Shown here piece after piece: positions 42,793 through 51,825 of a stretch of 64,000 bases of DNA. How positions within the stretch are numbered: the stretch's first letter is position 1; each line of letters begins with the position of its first letter. Source of the stretch: JARRRD01 sp037381085 (lineage in GTDB: Bacteria > Nitrospirota > Thermodesulfovibrionia > Thermodesulfovibrionales > UBA6898); assembly GCA_037381085.1 (NCBI GenBank), contig JARRRD010000003.1, positions 1 through 64,000 on the forward strand, written 5' to 3'. Under the pieces are notes generated by a model that saw nothing but the letters and a program-made list of their open reading frames with translations, made no database searches and had not been told where the DNA came from. Position numbers and translations under genes: made by a program.

Positions 42793-45700
42793 TCACCTCT
42801 TCTCTACATGCAGGATATGAAACAGAACGGGGAGGGATATCAGGACAAGCGGAAATTGAATTACAAGGCCGGAGATTATCGCTATCGCCAGCGGCTTCAG
42901 CATGGAGGCGCCCTGACCTATGCCCAGTGCCAGCGGCAGCAGGGCCAGGATGGCGGCAAATGTCGTCATGGCGATTGGCCTCATCCGGTTTTTCCCTGCC
43001 AGCACAAGCACTTCTTTACTGTCGGACTTTCCTGACAGGTCATAGTATTCCGATACATAAAAGATGGCCACTTCCGTTGCTATGCCGATGATCATTGTCA
43101 TGCCCATCATGGCTGAAACGTTCAACTCCGTACCCGTGATGAAAAGACCGATGAATACCCCCATGACTGCCAGGAGAGTGGTAACCAGTATTGCCAGGGC
43201 CACACGGAAACTTTCGTAAAGATAAAGCAGCAGGAGAAAGATAAGGGCGACGGCGGCGACGAATACGGCCACAAGGCCCGCGAAGGCGATCTGCTGCTGT
43301 TTGTAAAGACCCCCGAGACTGTAATAGACCCCTTCGGGGAAAAGACCCGGACGCGAGAGAACTCTCTTTACGTCACGGATCACAGAGCCCATGTCCCTGC
43401 CAGTTATGCGTCCCGTAACGGCGACCATCCTTTTTAGGTCGTCACGCATTATCTGCGGCTGGCCGGTGATGGCGTTCACTGTGGCTATCCTCCCCAGAGG
43501 GAAGAGATGCCCGTCGGGGGCGCGCAGCTGAAGACGGGCAAGGTCCCTTTCAGTTGACCTGAAGTTCTTCGGCACCCACACCCTGACCCCTACCATCTTC
43601 GGCCCCTCCTGTATCCGCGTTGTGACTATCCCGCTCAAAAAGGCATCGATGTCCCTCGTCACTGATTCCGGGTCCACGCCCTGCAGGGCGGCCTTCACCC
43701 GGTTAACCTCGATATCCAGGGCGTCTCCGGCAAGGACTATCCCGTTGTTTACATCCACTACACCCGGGATTTTACCGATCAGGTTCGCCACCTTCGTACC
43801 TAGCTCCCGGAGGGTCCTGCCGTTGTCGGAATATATCTTTATATCGATTGGTTGAGGAACGCCCGTAAAGTCCCCGATCATGTCCTCTATAAGCTGGGCC
43901 ATTTCTATATGCAGCCCCGGCACCGAACTTTCCACGCGCTTCCTTACATCGTCCATCACCTTTTCTATAGGGCTTCGGGGAAAAGGCTTCAGCCTCACGA
44001 AGAAATCTCCCTGATAGGCCTCGGTCACTCCGCCCCCGAGCTGAAGCCCCGTGCGCCTCGAATACGTATCCACCTCGGGTGTTTTACGCAGGATGCCTCC
44101 TACCTGCCTCAGGAGACGGTCTGTCTCGGTCAATGATGTCCCCGGTGCCGCCCGGTAGTCCAGAATGAACCCCCCCTCGTCCATTTTCGGCATGAACCCG
44201 GAGCCCAGATGTTTGTAGCTCAGCCATCCGGCAACAACAAGCGGCACGACCGCCAGCAACAGGAGCACCGGACGGCCCAGCAGGCGGCCCATTATAGTTT
44301 CATAACCTTTATGGGCCTTCTCCGTGGCGAAACCGCCTTCTTTCTGGTCGGCGTCCTTTTGTCCCAGGAGGTGGTCGGCAAGGAGGGGGACCGCAAGCCA
44401 CGCCACAAAATAGGAGATAAAAAGGCTGGACGCCATGGTCAGTGAAAGAGCCCTGAAAAAAGCCCCGGTGACTCCGGAGAGAAATGCAAGCGGCGCGAAT
44501 ATGATTATCGTTGACGTAGATGAGCCCATGAGCGGCCTGGTAAACTCTCTTGCTGCATGCAGGACAGTCTCGTGATGATCTTTCTGGTGGCCGCGCAGTC
44601 GCCTGACAATGTGCTCCAGCATGACGATGGTGTCGTCTATGATGAGAGCCACTGCCGCCGCCATACCGCCCAGCGTCATGATATTAAAGCTCTGGTGAAA
44701 GACATAGAGCAGAAGCACTGTGGCTGCCAGGACGCCCGGCACTGTGATAATGGCTATGAGCGTTATCTTTAAATTCCGAAGGAAGATGAAAAGGATAACG
44801 GCAGCCAGCGCTACCCCTATCAGTATGGCGTCCCTTACGCTGCCCGCCGATGCGACTATAAGCTGGCTCTGGTCATACCAGTTGGCGATCTTGATTCCCG
44901 GCGGTATCTGGCTTTTGAACGCCGCCAGTTTGGCCTTCAGGTCGCCGGCTATGCGGACGGTATTTCCACCCCGCTGCTGATAGACATTAAGCAACACGGC
45001 ATCGTGGCCGTCGGCCGTGACCCGGGTCCATTGAGGCACTGTCCCGCGGCTTACAGAGGCCACGTCTTCCAGCAGGACAGGACCGTTGGCCCCTGAGCGA
45101 AGGACCGTGTTTCGGATCTGCCCAAGGCCGGTTAACCTCGTATCGGACATTACGAGATAAAGTTTGTAGTGGTCTTCAAGACGGCCGACAGCGGTTATGA
45201 CGTTGGCCGCCGAGAGGGCTTTGGCCACGTCGGGCAGGGAAAGGCCGTAGGAGGCAAGTTTGGCAGGATCGACCGTTACACGGTATTCTTCCCGGCTGCC
45301 GCCCTGGACCTGTACCTTCGCCACGCCGTTGACAGTGGAGAGAAGCGGGCGGAGCTGGTAGAAAGCGAAATCATGAAGCTCCGTGAGCGAACGGGTATCA
45401 GAGGTAAGGCTGTAGGCCATAACGGGGTCGATAGTCGGATCCATTCGTTTTACGGAGAAGGTGGTGCCGGCGGGCAGCGAGGGCATCACCTGATTTATTG
45501 CCGATTCGACCTGAAGCATAGCGGCCACCATGTCCCTGCCCCAGCCGAAGTCAATGATTATCTCTGCGCTTCCCCGGCTTGTTGTCGAGCGGACGTTTAC
45601 TACTCCGGGGACGGCCCTGACTGCCTGCTCAACGGGCCATGTCACCTCGACGGCCATCCTGTTGGCGGGACGGTCTCCCGCATCCAGTTCGGCAGCGACC

Positions 45701-45831
45701 CTGGGGAAATCGACGTTCGGGAGCAGGGCGACCGGAAGTTTGACGCTGCTTGCGATCCCGCCAAGCATAAGCGCAGCCAGAAGAAAAAGGATAGAGCGTC
45801 GGTGATACTGGATCCATCCGGTAAATGTCAT
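42793..45831 (-). CDS. RND-type efflux permease, AcrB/HAE-like
   Basis: The 1012-residue pump has about 12 membrane helices and two large periplasmic loops. The paired aspartates of proton relay are present in MAAAVALIIDDTIVMLEHIV (TM4). In TM10 the lysine of AcrB's GLSAKNAIL is replaced: the aligned segment is GIATEVAIF. The DD pair speaks against a classic CzcA heavy-metal pump. It follows its adaptor with an ATGA overlap. The substrate is unknown; the polysaccharide genes upstream leave open export of an envelope lipid or glycan intermediate. Confidence 0.93.
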   Translation of the reverse strand: MTFTGWIQYHRRSILFLLAALMLGGIASSVKLPVALLPNVDFPRVAAELDAGDRPANRMAVEVTWPVEQAVRAVPGVVNVRSTTSRGSAEIIIDFGWGRDMVAAMLQVESAINQVMPSLPAGTTFSVKRMDPTIDPVMAYSLTSDTRSLTELHDFAFYQLRPLLSTVNGVAKVQVQGGSREEYRVTVDPAKLASYGLSLPDVAKALSAANVITAVGRLEDHYKLYLVMSDTRLTGLGQIRNTVLRSGANGPVLLEDVASVSRGTVPQWTRVTADGHDAVLLNVYQQRGGNTVRIAGDLKAKLAAFKSQIPPGIKIANWYDQSQLIVASAGSVRDAILIGVALAAVILFIFLRNLKITLIAIITVPGVLAATVLLLYVFHQSFNIMTLGGMAAAVALIIDDTIVMLEHIVRRLRGHQKDHHETVLHAAREFTRPLMGSSTSTIIIFAPLAFLSGVTGAFFRALSLTMASSLFISYFVAWLAVPLLADHLLGQKDADQKEGGFATEKAHKGYETIMGRLLGRPVLLLLAVVPLVVAGWLSYKHLGSGFMPKMDEGGFILDYRAAPGTSLTETDRLLRQVGGILRKTPEVDTYSRRTGLQLGGGVTEAYQGDFFVRLKPFPRSPIEKVMDDVRKRVESSVPGLHIEMAQLIEDMIGDFTGVPQPIDIKIYSDNGRTLRELGTKVANLIGKIPGVVDVNNGIVLAGDALDIEVNRVKAALQGVDPESVTRDIDAFLSGIVTTRIQEGPKMVGVRVWVPKNFRSTERDLARLQLRAPDGHLFPLGRIATVNAITGQPQIMRDDLKRMVAVTGRITGRDMGSVIRDVKRVLSRPGLFPEGVYYSLGGLYKQQQIAFAGLVAVFVAAVALIFLLLLYLYESFRVALAILVTTLLAVMGVFIGLFITGTELNVSAMMGMTMIIGIATEVAIFYVSEYYDLSGKSDSKEVLVLAGKNRMRPIAMTTFAAILALLPLALGIGQGASMLKPLAIAIISGLVIQFPLVLISLPVLFHILHVEKR

Positions 45832-46916
45832 TGGGTCTCTTCCACCTTTACCGTCATCCCGTTCTTCAATTCGTAGTTGCCGAGCACTACGGCAACGTCA
45901 CCGGGCTTCAGGCCGCCGCCGGAGACCTCGACCAGATTTTCGCTTTCGATGCCGACTTTCACTATGTGCTTAACGGCGTGGCCGTTGTGGACGGTATAAA
46001 GCACATGGCCGACACCTTCCGGAAGCACCGCACTGCGAGGTACGACCATGCCGTAGGAGGTGGCTGTTTCTATCCTGCCCATGACGTACTCTCCAAGCAG
46101 AAACCCGCCGGGCCCGGGCAGTGTCACGAAAACATCCACCAGGCGTGTGGCTCGGCTGACCGCTTGAGAAATCTTTCTTATCCTTCCTGAGACTGCCTTC
46201 CGGGCCGGCTCATTTACAGAATAGAGCGAAACGGGACGGCCGGAAGAGAGGCGGCACGCCTCACCAGGCTCAACCCCGAGGCGGACTTCAAGACGATTTT
46301 GCGCGATTATCTTCATCAGGGGATTGCCTGCGGGTACGATTGCGCCCTCCTGGACCTCAATGCGGCTTATTAGTCCGCTGACGCGCGCGCGGATTACCCT
46401 CTTGCCGTCTACGCCCCTCTTCTTCAGGCTTTCCAGCTGCAGAGAGGCCTGCCTGAAGGACTCCCGGGCCTTGAGAATCTGGGCGTTTGTGCCAAGTTTC
46501 AGGGCGAAAAGCTGCTTCATGTGATCGAGGTTCTGCCTGGATATCTCATAAGTGTTTCTTGCCTGATCAAGCTTAAGAAGCGTATCCGGACTGGGTTGCA
46601 ATTCCAGGAGCGCTTCATTTTGTGAAATTTTTTGCCCGCTGCTCACCATTATGCGGCTTACCCTCGTCTCATAGGGCAGGGAAACGACCTGTACCGCTCC
46701 CGGCGCGGGGACCACGTCTCCGTATGCCGTGATGACTGATGAAATGGTCTCTTTTTTTATGGGGGCGGCTTTGACGCTCGCTATGGGGCCGGCTGCCCCG
46801 AAGGTGGAATCGGGCACGTTTGGCTTCGGCGTATCGGACCTGTAAGCCCAATAACCGACGGCAGCCAGGCCTGCGATTGCAACTGTAATCAGGACACCCC
46901 GCAGGGGGAATTTCAT
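45828..46916 (-). CDS. RND efflux periplasmic adaptor
   Basis: The 362-residue membrane-fusion protein has an N-terminal membrane anchor (about 7-25) and a lipoyl-type hairpin domain. A short coiled-coil region follows (about 110-165, KLDQARNTYEISRQNLDHMKQ and following). Beta-barrel and C-terminal domains complete it (LSSGRPVSLYSVNEPARK, VVPRSAVLPEG). It links the inner-membrane pump to the TolC-like channel. It lies 15 bases after the channel gene. Confidence 0.93.
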   Translation of the reverse strand: MKFPLRGVLITVAIAGLAAVGYWAYRSDTPKPNVPDSTFGAAGPIASVKAAPIKKETISSVITAYGDVVPAPGAVQVVSLPYETRVSRIMVSSGQKISQNEALLELQPSPDTLLKLDQARNTYEISRQNLDHMKQLFALKLGTNAQILKARESFRQASLQLESLKKRGVDGKRVIRARVSGLISRIEVQEGAIVPAGNPLMKIIAQNRLEVRLGVEPGEACRLSSGRPVSLYSVNEPARKAVSGRIRKISQAVSRATRLVDVFVTLPGPGGFLLGEYVMGRIETATSYGMVVPRSAVLPEGVGHVLYTVHNGHAVKHIVKVGIESENLVEVSGGGLKPGDVAVVLGNYELKNGMTVKVEETQ

Positions 46917-46931
46917 TTTACGAGTACCTCC

Positions 46932-48341
46932 TCATTGACTGCCGCTTCCGATGTATCTTCCGGCAGTGATTTCCAGGGCAACATAAAGATCGGCCAGATT
47001 CTGCCTGAGTTTCAGGGTGTCAAGCCGCCTCGAGGTCAGCCTGTCCACTTCATTGTAGTAGGTCAGGGCGTCAATATTACCTTCAAGAAAGCCGTTGTAC
47101 GAGATATGGACAAGCTTCTTAAGGGTCGCCACCGACTTCTCGGCCGCATCTATCTGCCTTTCCGTCGCCTTTACGTCCGCCAGTATGCCGGCGGCATCCG
47201 CCCTGGCCTGAAAGACCCTGTTCATGTATTCATCGTAGAGCTGTTTCCTGCTTGCCTTCTCCAGGGCTATATGGCCCTGGTTGCGATCGAAGAAGGGAAG
47301 ACTTATCGATATCGAAAACCCGGTGGTTATCACGTCGCTTGTGTCGCCGGCGTGCGAAAGCCCTATGCCTATGTCCGGGAATTGCTCGCGAACGGCGGCC
47401 CTCAAACGGGCCTCCTGGCTCTGATAACCCTGCCTCAGGGCGAGCAGGTCAAGCCGCCTTTGTTCAAGCCCCCCGACGATGCTTTCGAAGGACGGCAAGG
47501 TTTTGAACTGCGGGAAGGTTATTAACTTTTTGAGTGGAAGTCTGCTTGACGGCGGAAAACCCAGAACACGGTTAAGCCCGAGCATTTCCTGTTCCAGTTT
47601 CTGCTGGATATCAAGGACCGTGGCGTGGGTCCTTCTGAGGGTGGCATCCACTGCGTCGAGGTCGATGATTGTCATATCGCCTGCTTTAACGGCTTTCCTT
47701 ATGGCCTCAAGGTTTTTTTGCAGGTCCTTTTCCTCATGCCCTGCAACCTGCAGTTGCTTTTCAAGAAGGACAATCCTGTAGACGCTCAGCTTGGCAGACT
47801 CCGACACCTGCCATTCCTTCCATGCAATGTCGAGGTCCACGGAGGACTCACCGGCTCGCGCCGCCGCTACCCGGGCGCCCCTGCTCAGGAGGGACCTGAT
47901 GCTCCAGTCCAGTCCCAGTCCATAGGCATTCGTAGTTCCTACGGTGTTGCCGCCCGTGGGGAAATCAAGGCTGTAGCTGAAAGAGGGATTTGGGAGGATG
48001 CCTGCCTGTAAGAGCTGGGCTTCTGCTATCCCCCGGCGGTCCCGCTCGGCCCGGAGCGCGGGGTTCGCTATGACGGCTATGATTGCCGCATCCTCGGCGG
48101 AAATGCCTTTCCTGAAATCGATATGGCGCGGTCTCAGGACGGGGTGTTTTATCTCATCGGCCTTTATGCGTATAGATGCCATGTCGGGGGCTGAGAGACT
48201 CTGCGAGACCGCATGCTCGTCCAGAGGCCTGGGGTGATAAGTTGCACAGGCGGTAAGTCCCGACAGGAGCAGGATGTTAATAAACAGGGCGGCATGTTTT
48301 CCGAAAGATTTCAGAGTCAAGGTATGCCTCGAACCATGCAA
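46932..48341 (-). CDS. TolC-family outer membrane efflux lipoprotein
   Basis: The 469-residue protein has a lipoprotein signal (LFINILLLSGLTAC, lipid-attached cysteine near residue 32) and the duplicated helix-rich TolC repeats, e.g. LRAERDRRGIAEAQLLQAG and VREQFPDIGIGLSHAGD. It forms the outer-membrane channel of the pump. The start is TTG (48341, or in-frame TTG at 48320); no ATG fits. It follows the glycosyltransferase gene by only 45 bases on the same strand. Confidence 0.9.
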   Translation of the reverse strand: MHGSRHTLTLKSFGKHAALFINILLLSGLTACATYHPRPLDEHAVSQSLSAPDMASIRIKADEIKHPVLRPRHIDFRKGISAEDAAIIAVIANPALRAERDRRGIAEAQLLQAGILPNPSFSYSLDFPTGGNTVGTTNAYGLGLDWSIRSLLSRGARVAAARAGESSVDLDIAWKEWQVSESAKLSVYRIVLLEKQLQVAGHEEKDLQKNLEAIRKAVKAGDMTIIDLDAVDATLRRTHATVLDIQQKLEQEMLGLNRVLGFPPSSRLPLKKLITFPQFKTLPSFESIVGGLEQRRLDLLALRQGYQSQEARLRAAVREQFPDIGIGLSHAGDTSDVITTGFSISISLPFFDRNQGHIALEKASRKQLYDEYMNRVFQARADAAGILADVKATERQIDAAEKSVATLKKLVHISYNGFLEGNIDALTYYNEVDRLTSRRLDTLKLRQNLADLYVALEITAGRYIGSGSQ

Positions 48342-48386
48342 AAAATGTCCTGCAGCGCATGTCTCATGCCTTCCACGAGCTCTGTC

Positions 48387-49481
48387 CTAAAACGCCTGAT
48401 GACAGTCACAGACCTCCTTCAGCAGGCGTACAAAGGAATCGCCAAAGACGTCGTCGGAGAATCTGAGAACGACACTATCTATAGCATTCAACGCCAGTTT
48501 TTCCCGCAGAAAGGGGACCTCTGTCAGTTCCCATATCGCCCGTGCCAGGGCAGAAGAGTCCCCCGGCGGCACTATAAGTCCATTCTCGCCGTGCTCGATT
48601 ATCTCGGGGATGCCGCCGATGCGTGTAGCTATAACGGGCTTGCCCATGGACATGGCCTCTATAAGCACCATGCCGAATGCCTCTCTGCATGTGGACGGAA
48701 GGACAAACATGTCCATTGCCGCGTACATCCTGGCCACGTCTCTCCTGTGACCGGCAAATATCACCCTGCCCTCCAGCACCCGGGCCTCTTTTTTGAGCTC
48801 TTCCATGTCCGGCCCTTTACCGACATAAAGGAGTTTCAGCCGGGAGCGTCGGGTTGCGAGGCCATAAAAGGCCTTGAGAAGCTCGAAAATGCCCTTTCCC
48901 TCTGTCATTGCCCCGACAAAGCCGATTACAACATCGTCAGCTCCAATGCCCAATTCCTTCCTCACCTGGTCTCTCTCGCTATATAAGGACGTGAATGCAC
49001 TAAAGTCGACGGCATTATGTATAACCTGAATTTTTTCCAATGGAATTCCGTAATCCACCATCCCGTCCCTGATGAAACGACTCACTGCAACAACTCCGTC
49101 CACCTGATTGCTGACGAGCCATCTGGTCACTTTTTTCAGGCGGTCGGCCTGATGTCTTACAAGGACGATCCGCTTGCCTGCAAGCCTGGTGGCGACTGTT
49201 GCTGGCCAGTAATCCTTCCCCCGGTTCACTATCAGCACGTTTGCGGCTGTCGCGCGAAATATGTTCTTTAATTTGAAGATGGCTTTGACATCGGCCGAGT
49301 TCATTATGCTGAAGTCGATTACGGGGACTGAGTGTGCCATTGCATCTTTCTCCAGGGGGCTGCCTGCCGGACATGCAAGATACACCGTCTGTCTTTTCTT
49401 CAGAAGGGCGGCTGCAAGGGTCACGCTGTGTGTTTCTATACCTCCCGCCCCCTTTGAAGAATTAACGATGAGTACGTTCAT
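48387..49481 (-). CDS. Glycosyltransferase, GT4 family
   Basis: The 364-residue GT-B protein starts MNVLIVNSSKGAGGIETHSV, the donor/acceptor loop GGIETH being typical. The second half has VIGFVGAMTEGKGIFELLKA, YVGKGPDMEELKKEA and the nucleotide-sugar site STCREAFGMVLIEAMSMGKPVIATRIGGIPEI, with the E-x7-E pattern. It should transfer a sugar from a nucleotide donor to a lipid-linked or polysaccharide acceptor. It abuts the deacetylase gene (stop and start are adjacent). Confidence 0.92.
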   Translation of the reverse strand: MNVLIVNSSKGAGGIETHSVTLAAALLKKRQTVYLACPAGSPLEKDAMAHSVPVIDFSIMNSADVKAIFKLKNIFRATAANVLIVNRGKDYWPATVATRLAGKRIVLVRHQADRLKKVTRWLVSNQVDGVVAVSRFIRDGMVDYGIPLEKIQVIHNAVDFSAFTSLYSERDQVRKELGIGADDVVIGFVGAMTEGKGIFELLKAFYGLATRRSRLKLLYVGKGPDMEELKKEARVLEGRVIFAGHRRDVARMYAAMDMFVLPSTCREAFGMVLIEAMSMGKPVIATRIGGIPEIIEHGENGLIVPPGDSSALARAIWELTEVPFLREKLALNAIDSVVLRFSDDVFGDSFVRLLKEVCDCHQAF

Positions 49482-50201
49482 CTATCTGTGCTCCTCGTAA
49501 TTCGTGTGAAGCTTCCAGATAAGGGCCAGAGGATGTGTGTTTAACCTGATCGGAATTCTCCTCAGAGTGAAAGGGTCGTCATTCGGATACACAAACCCCC
49601 TTTTTTCAGTAAAAGCAGCCATGTAACCGGCATCTTTGACCTGAGCGATGACCCGCTGATCAAAGTCTCCGTATGGATAGCAGAAGAACTTGACGGGACA
49701 GCCCAGCCTCGCCTCAAGTTCTCCCTTGGACCCGGAAACCTCACTCTCGATTTTCTGACCCGAAAGGGTGCTCAAATGAGGATGAGATCTGGTGTGGCAG
49801 CCGAATGACATGCCGTGCTTCTTTAATTCCTCTATCTCGGGACCGGTGAGAAGTCTCTTCTTTATCTTCAGTCTTTCGGCGTCCCAGGCATTTTCCTTCA
49901 GTCCCGGATCGGAAAGAACAAAGATTGCAGCCGGGAAGCGGCATCGCTTTAAAATAGGATAGGCGCTGCGATAGAAGTCGGCGTATCCGTCGTCAAAGGT
50001 AAGGGCAACAAGTCTCTTCTGGCTGCCTCGTCCCTTTGAAAAATTGAGCACGTCGTCCAGTGTCCCGACGTTGAAGCCGGCTATTGCAAGCCAGAGCATA
50101 TGGAAGGCGAACATGCGGGGCCTGACATAAAGACCCCTGAGTTTCGCGCCCTTCGGCGGGGCCCCGATATTGTGGTAAGTGAGTACCGCTGCCCTGTTCA
50201 T
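49482..50201 (-). CDS. Polysaccharide deacetylase (NodB homology)
   Basis: The 239-residue protein has the CE4 motifs: AVLTYHNIG near the start, LTFDDGYADFYRSAYPIL with the metal-binding acid near residue 68, FGCHTRSHPHLSTL with the two histidines near 132, and FCYPYGDFDQRV. It removes N-acetyl groups from an envelope polysaccharide or its precursor. No signal peptide is seen. The start at 50201 lies about 37 bases from the predicted sigma-54 transcription start. Confidence 0.9.
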   Translation of the reverse strand: MNRAAVLTYHNIGAPPKGAKLRGLYVRPRMFAFHMLWLAIAGFNVGTLDDVLNFSKGRGSQKRLVALTFDDGYADFYRSAYPILKRCRFPAAIFVLSDPGLKENAWDAERLKIKKRLLTGPEIEELKKHGMSFGCHTRSHPHLSTLSGQKIESEVSGSKGELEARLGCPVKFFCYPYGDFDQRVIAQVKDAGYMAAFTEKRGFVYPNDDPFTLRRIPIRLNTHPLALIWKLHTNYEEHR

Positions 50202-50248
50202 GTGTGATATTTTTGCCTCCTTTGCGCCCTATAACTTCTTAACAATAT

Positions 50249-50262
50249 ACAATTATTGTGCC
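50249..50262 (-). promoter_or_regulatory. Sigma-54-like promoter upstream of the deacetylase gene
   Basis: Read on the minus strand the sequence is GGCAC-AATAA-TTGT, close to the -24/-12 consensus TGGCAC-N5-TTGCA with the required 10-base spacing between the GG and the second doublet. The -12 GC is GT here, a known weaker variant. It points toward the deacetylase start 48 bases downstream. An NtrC-type activator is encoded directly upstream. Confidence 0.45.
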
Positions 50263-50424
50263 TGTTGCAAATGGAGCCAGCGTGTAAACCATGTTCTTTG
50301 TCAAGCCGGGATTCCGGGGCTTGACCGGTGGCGGTCTTTTCAATGGGTCCGGAGTCGTCTGTCTGTGGCGAACTTGATTGGGATTGGCCCGCACGATGAC
50401 AATACGGGAACTGACGGAGATCCT

Positions 50425-50464
50425 CGGGGCATGCAAGAAACGTATACGTTTCTTGCATGCCCCG
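50425..50464. promoter_or_regulatory. 40-base perfect palindrome, candidate activator site or terminator
   Basis: This is an uninterrupted 40-base perfect dyad centred on CGTATACG with flanks GCAAGAAA / TTTCTTGC. It starts five bases after the stop codon of the NtrC-like regulator and lies about 160-200 bases upstream of the sigma-54-like promoter. That is the usual distance for an enhancer. No T-run follows on the minus strand, so an intrinsic terminator is less likely. Confidence 0.6.
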
Positions 50465-50469
50465 TGCAT

Positions 50470-51825
50470 TCAGAGACCGTATTTTCTTATCTTGTAATGA
50501 AGCACCCTTACTGATACGCCAAGGATTCTTGCCGCTTCGGTCCTGTTGTTGTCCGCAGACAGAAGAGCGTGCCCGATATAACTTTTTTCAAGGTCCTTCA
50601 GGGCCTCCTGGAATGGAACGGAGTAGTCTAATCCCCCGGCCTTCGGACCGTCCTTGAAAATGTCTGAAGAGGCGGACAAATCGTCAGCGTCGAGGAGGTC
50701 TCTCGATGTTAGAGCCACTGCGTGGTGGATGAGCCACTTGAGCTGTCTGATATTGCCCGGCCAGCAATAATCTGCGAACTGCCTCATGACCTTTGGAGAC
50801 ACGCCGGAAACATTCTTGTTGTAGGCCCTGTTGGCCTCGTCGATAAAGGTGGAGACAAGAAGCCGGATATCTTCCTTTCTCTCCCTGAGAGGCGGCAGTC
50901 CGAAAGTGATACCGTTGATCCTGTAGAAAAGATCGGATCGAAACCCGGCATGTGAGCCGAGGTCCTTGCTTGTGGCCGAAATAAGCCTGAAACTGATCCG
51001 GCGTTCTCTTGAATCCCCGATCTTGTAATAAACCCCCTCCTCAACCACCCTGAGAAGTTTGGCCTGGACGGATTCAGGAAGTTCCCCTATCTCATCGAGA
51101 AAGAGAGTCCCGTTTTCGGCCCGCTCCACAAGACCCTCTTTCTGAAGCACGGCGCCGGAAAAAGCGCCTTTTACATGGCCGAAGAGTTCGTTCTCGAAAA
51201 TATCCTTGGGCAGGGCGGAACAGTTTATGGCCACCATATCTCCCGCAGCCCCCGACAATTCGTGTATCCACCCCGCCAGCTTTTCTTTTCCTGTCCCTGT
51301 CTCTCCCGTTATAAGCACCGGAATGTTAAGCGGCGCAATCATCGGGACTTTGTCCACGATGGGCTTCATCGCATTAATGCCGGACGTGACAAAAGGCGGG
51401 TTGATCCGCCTGATTTTCATGTCGAGGGTGTCGATTTTCTTATGCAGGATCCTGTTCTCGATATATATGTTGATCTCTCTCCTCAGTTTTTCAATGTCCA
51501 GCGGCTTTGTGAAATAGTCGACGGCGCCCTCCTTGAGGGAGGCTACGGCGTTATCGATGGTTGCGTGGGCGGTCATTACAAACACTATCGGCATCGGCTC
51601 CATTGTCCTGAGTTCGCGCAGAAAACCGATTCCGTTGCCGTCCGGCAGTTTTATATCGAGCAGGATAACGTCGGGATGTTTCTTGTCCAGGGTTTCCCTT
51701 GCCCTGCTCAGTGAAGGTGCATGGGAAATGTTATAAGCGTCTTCGAGGGCCATCTGCAGGGACTCGCTGAAGTGGGGCTCATCATCGATAATAATCAGGA
51801 CCGGCTTCGAGTCTTTCTTACCCAT
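50470..51825 (-). CDS. Sigma-54-dependent response regulator, NtrC family
   Basis: The 451-residue activator has a receiver (aspartate 57 in DVILLDIKLPD), an AAA+ domain with Walker A ITGETGTGKEK near 175, and Walker B NGTLFLDEIGELP. The sigma-54 contact loop reads GAFSGA in place of the usual GAFTGA. A C-terminal Fis-type helix-turn-helix (NRTEAARILGVSVRVLHYKI) ends the protein. It hydrolyses ATP to open sigma-54 promoters. It overlaps the kinase gene by eight bases. The likely target is the deacetylase-glycosyltransferase operon beside it. Confidence 0.94.
   Translation of the reverse strand: MGKKDSKPVLIIIDDEPHFSESLQMALEDAYNISHAPSLSRARETLDKKHPDVILLDIKLPDGNGIGFLRELRTMEPMPIVFVMTAHATIDNAVASLKEGAVDYFTKPLDIEKLRREINIYIENRILHKKIDTLDMKIRRINPPFVTSGINAMKPIVDKVPMIAPLNIPVLITGETGTGKEKLAGWIHELSGAAGDMVAINCSALPKDIFENELFGHVKGAFSGAVLQKEGLVERAENGTLFLDEIGELPESVQAKLLRVVEEGVYYKIGDSRERRISFRLISATSKDLGSHAGFRSDLFYRINGITFGLPPLRERKEDIRLLVSTFIDEANRAYNKNVSGVSPKVMRQFADYCWPGNIRQLKWLIHHAVALTSRDLLDADDLSASSDIFKDGPKAGGLDYSVPFQEALKDLEKSYIGHALLSADNNRTEAARILGVSVRVLHYKIRKYGL

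Noticed and set aside
50262..50290. Second sigma-54-like match TGGC...TTTGCA on the minus strand
   Set aside because: The spacing between the GG and GC doublets is 8, not the required 10.
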